A DNA stretch of 64,000 nt from an uncultured Sulfurovum sp. (GTDB lineage: Bacteria; Campylobacterota; Campylobacteria; Campylobacterales; Sulfurovaceae). The stretch covers positions 62,001-126,000 of the forward strand of contig CACVAS010000117.1 of assembly GCA_902727855.1 (NCBI GenBank), given 5' to 3'. The stretch's first letter is position 1. Each line of letters opens with the position of its first letter. The position numbers and the translations under genes are program-made. This document shows positions 62,861-64,000 of this stretch, in pieces. A model generated the notes under the pieces. The model worked only from the letters and a program-made list of their open reading frames with translations, made no database searches and was not told the origin of the DNA.

Positions 62861-64000
62861 CTATAACTCCTTACTTTCAGGTAGACCATTTGCATCAAAG
62901 GTTGGACTTGGTACATCTTTATCAACATAAATAGATTGTGTTGGAAATGCAAGATGTATATTTTCTTCTTCTTGTATACGTGAAATAATTTCAATTGAAA
63001 TAGTACTTCTTAGGGTCATGGTTGCATAAGAGTTTGTTAGGTACCAAGCTGAAATTTTTAAACCATAAGGTTCTATATGCGTAAAAATACGTGGTTCAAC
63101 ATTGGTATTTCTCATACCATATTTACTTCGTAGTTTATTGAGCTGTTTTCTTGTTATCTCTGTGTAACCTTTGGAGTATTTTTTCGTAATCTCTTTTGCA
63201 ATAAGCGATGCTTTATGGGCATCTGAATCAAAGGTGACAACAAAGTCTATACCATCCCATACAGTCTTAAGTCCTGCATGTGAATAATTTGCAATCATAT
63301 CTGTAAAAATATAGTTGTTAGGAATAAATATCATACGACCAGCTCTACGGTTTGTCATAAAAGAAGTAAGGTTAATGTCTTCATGCATAGTCATACGTAG
63401 CATAGAAATATCAACAATATCCCCTACATACTCTACACCTTCACGTACAAACCTTACTCTATCACCTACATGAATTGAGCCACCTATGACAATGGTAAAC
63501 CATCCCATAAGTGACATAAACCAATCTTTCATTGCGATGGCAATACCCGCTGATGCAAAACCTAAAATGGTAACAAGATAAGATACATTTTCAATATATG
63601 CTAACAATAGTGTGAGTAGCGTAAGAAGAATGAAAGTAATATTGAGTGCTTTATTGATTGTATAAAATTTTTCATTGTCTGACATATATTTACGTACTAA
63701 ATATTGGATGAAAAATAGTAGTAAAATCAATATAACAATGACAGCACCAATAGTAAATGTTTTACTAATTTCTTGTTTAATGTTACTGCTTAGATTTAAT
63801 TTAATCTCATCTATTTTTTTAGTATGTACATTATTGGTTGTTTGAAAAATTTCAATGACAGGTGTAAATGTTTTTATCTGATCTAGTGTTTCATCATATA
63901 TTTTTTGGTACTCCACATTGTATGGGTCAAGTTCAAGTAGCTCTTTCATAATGAGTTCTTTCTCTTTAAACTTTGTCATAATGAATTCTAAAGACTCATA
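62861..64000 (-). CDS. MscS-family mechanosensitive channel (cut by window edge)
   Basis: The frame stays open to the right edge, so the 5' end is outside; an internal ATG at 63979 is not necessarily the start. The visible part has an N-terminal helical stretch, membrane helices near residues 75-100, 110-130 and 133-155 (counted from 63979), the pore-lining GFASAGIAIAMKDW, and the MscS beta domain VGDRVRFV...GDIVDISMLRMT. Gene order mscS-mtaB-ftsH-like resembles one I recall from Helicobacter. Confidence 0.9.
   Translation of the reverse strand, partial: YESLEFIMTKFKEKELIMKELLELDPYNVEYQKIYDETLDQIKTFTPVIEIFQTTNNVHTKKIDEIKLNLSSNIKQEISKTFTIGAVIVILILLLFFIQYLVRKYMSDNEKFYTINKALNITFILLTLLTLLLAYIENVSYLVTILGFASAGIAIAMKDWFMSLMGWFTIVIGGSIHVGDRVRFVREGVEYVGDIVDISMLRMTMHEDINLTSFMTNRRAGRMIFIPNNYIFTDMIANYSHAGLKTVWDGIDFVVTFDSDAHKASLIAKEITKKYSKGYTEITRKQLNKLRSKYGMRNTNVEPRIFTHIEPYGLKISAWYLTNSYATMTLRSTISIEIISRIQEEENIHLAFPTQSIYVDKDVPSPTFDANGLPESKEL

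Noticed and set aside
1-64000. CRISPR arrays or cas genes
   Set aside because: No series of regularly spaced repeats and no Cas-like protein was seen.

Overview
The window looks like chromosome of an AT-rich member of the Campylobacterota (formerly Epsilonproteobacteria), probably a free-living Sulfurovum/Sulfurimonas-type organism. The evidence is the gene run ubiX-coaD-tmk-hisS-speA-cysE-aspC, which I recall in similar order from Campylobacter, together with AcnB-type aconitase, a BioV-type pimeloyl-ACP esterase, a second FtsH-like protein next to mtaB and mscS, and Bpt aminoacyl-tRNA-protein transferase. Genus assignment is inference; no rRNA gene is present.

Layout. 1-6.5 kb: glucose entry and Entner-Doudoroff genes (edd, cut by the left edge, pgl, zwf, glk, pgm) plus an ATP-grasp ligase. 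6.6-21.2 kb: a leftward defence block next to a tRNA-Met gene. In transcription order it holds an HTH gene behind a near-perfect sigma70 promoter, a 43-codon ORF, hsdM, a 66-codon ORF, DUF3800, hsdS, DUF6933, fic, a 26-codon remnant of hsdR, a DUF4011-helicase-nuclease gene, and full-length hsdR. The remnant shows that the helicase gene (alone or with a new hsdR allele) entered a pre-existing fic-hsdR junction. 21.3-29.2 kb: rodA, pgeF, ybgC, acnB, ftsK and two tRNAs. 29.2-40 kb: housekeeping run from ubiX to a patatin-like phospholipase and DedA. 40.1-44.2 kb: small accessory genes: hemerythrin, a SRAP protein lacking its catalytic Cys2, one intact and one broken RelE-type toxin-antitoxin pair. 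44.3-52.3 kb: transporter, HrpB helicase, a 270-bp MITE-like element, a DEAD-box helicase whose only sensible start is ATC, L,D-transpeptidase, tRNA methyltransferase, Bpt. 52.3-57.7 kb: MnmC-like oxidoreductase, a frameshifted VapC, a SUKH protein, DUF4395, SulP transporter. 57.7-64 kb: leftward run with two tiny genes, mogA, an SDR, bioV, a protease-dead FtsH paralogue, mtaB and an MscS channel cut by the right edge.

The most unusual points are the scarred composite restriction/helicase operon, the Pro2 SRAP protein, the MITE-like element with the ATC-start helicase beside it, the FtsH paralogue without HEXXH, and the operator embedded in the promoter of the HTH gene that heads the defence block. 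No CRISPR array, integrase or rRNA gene was seen.
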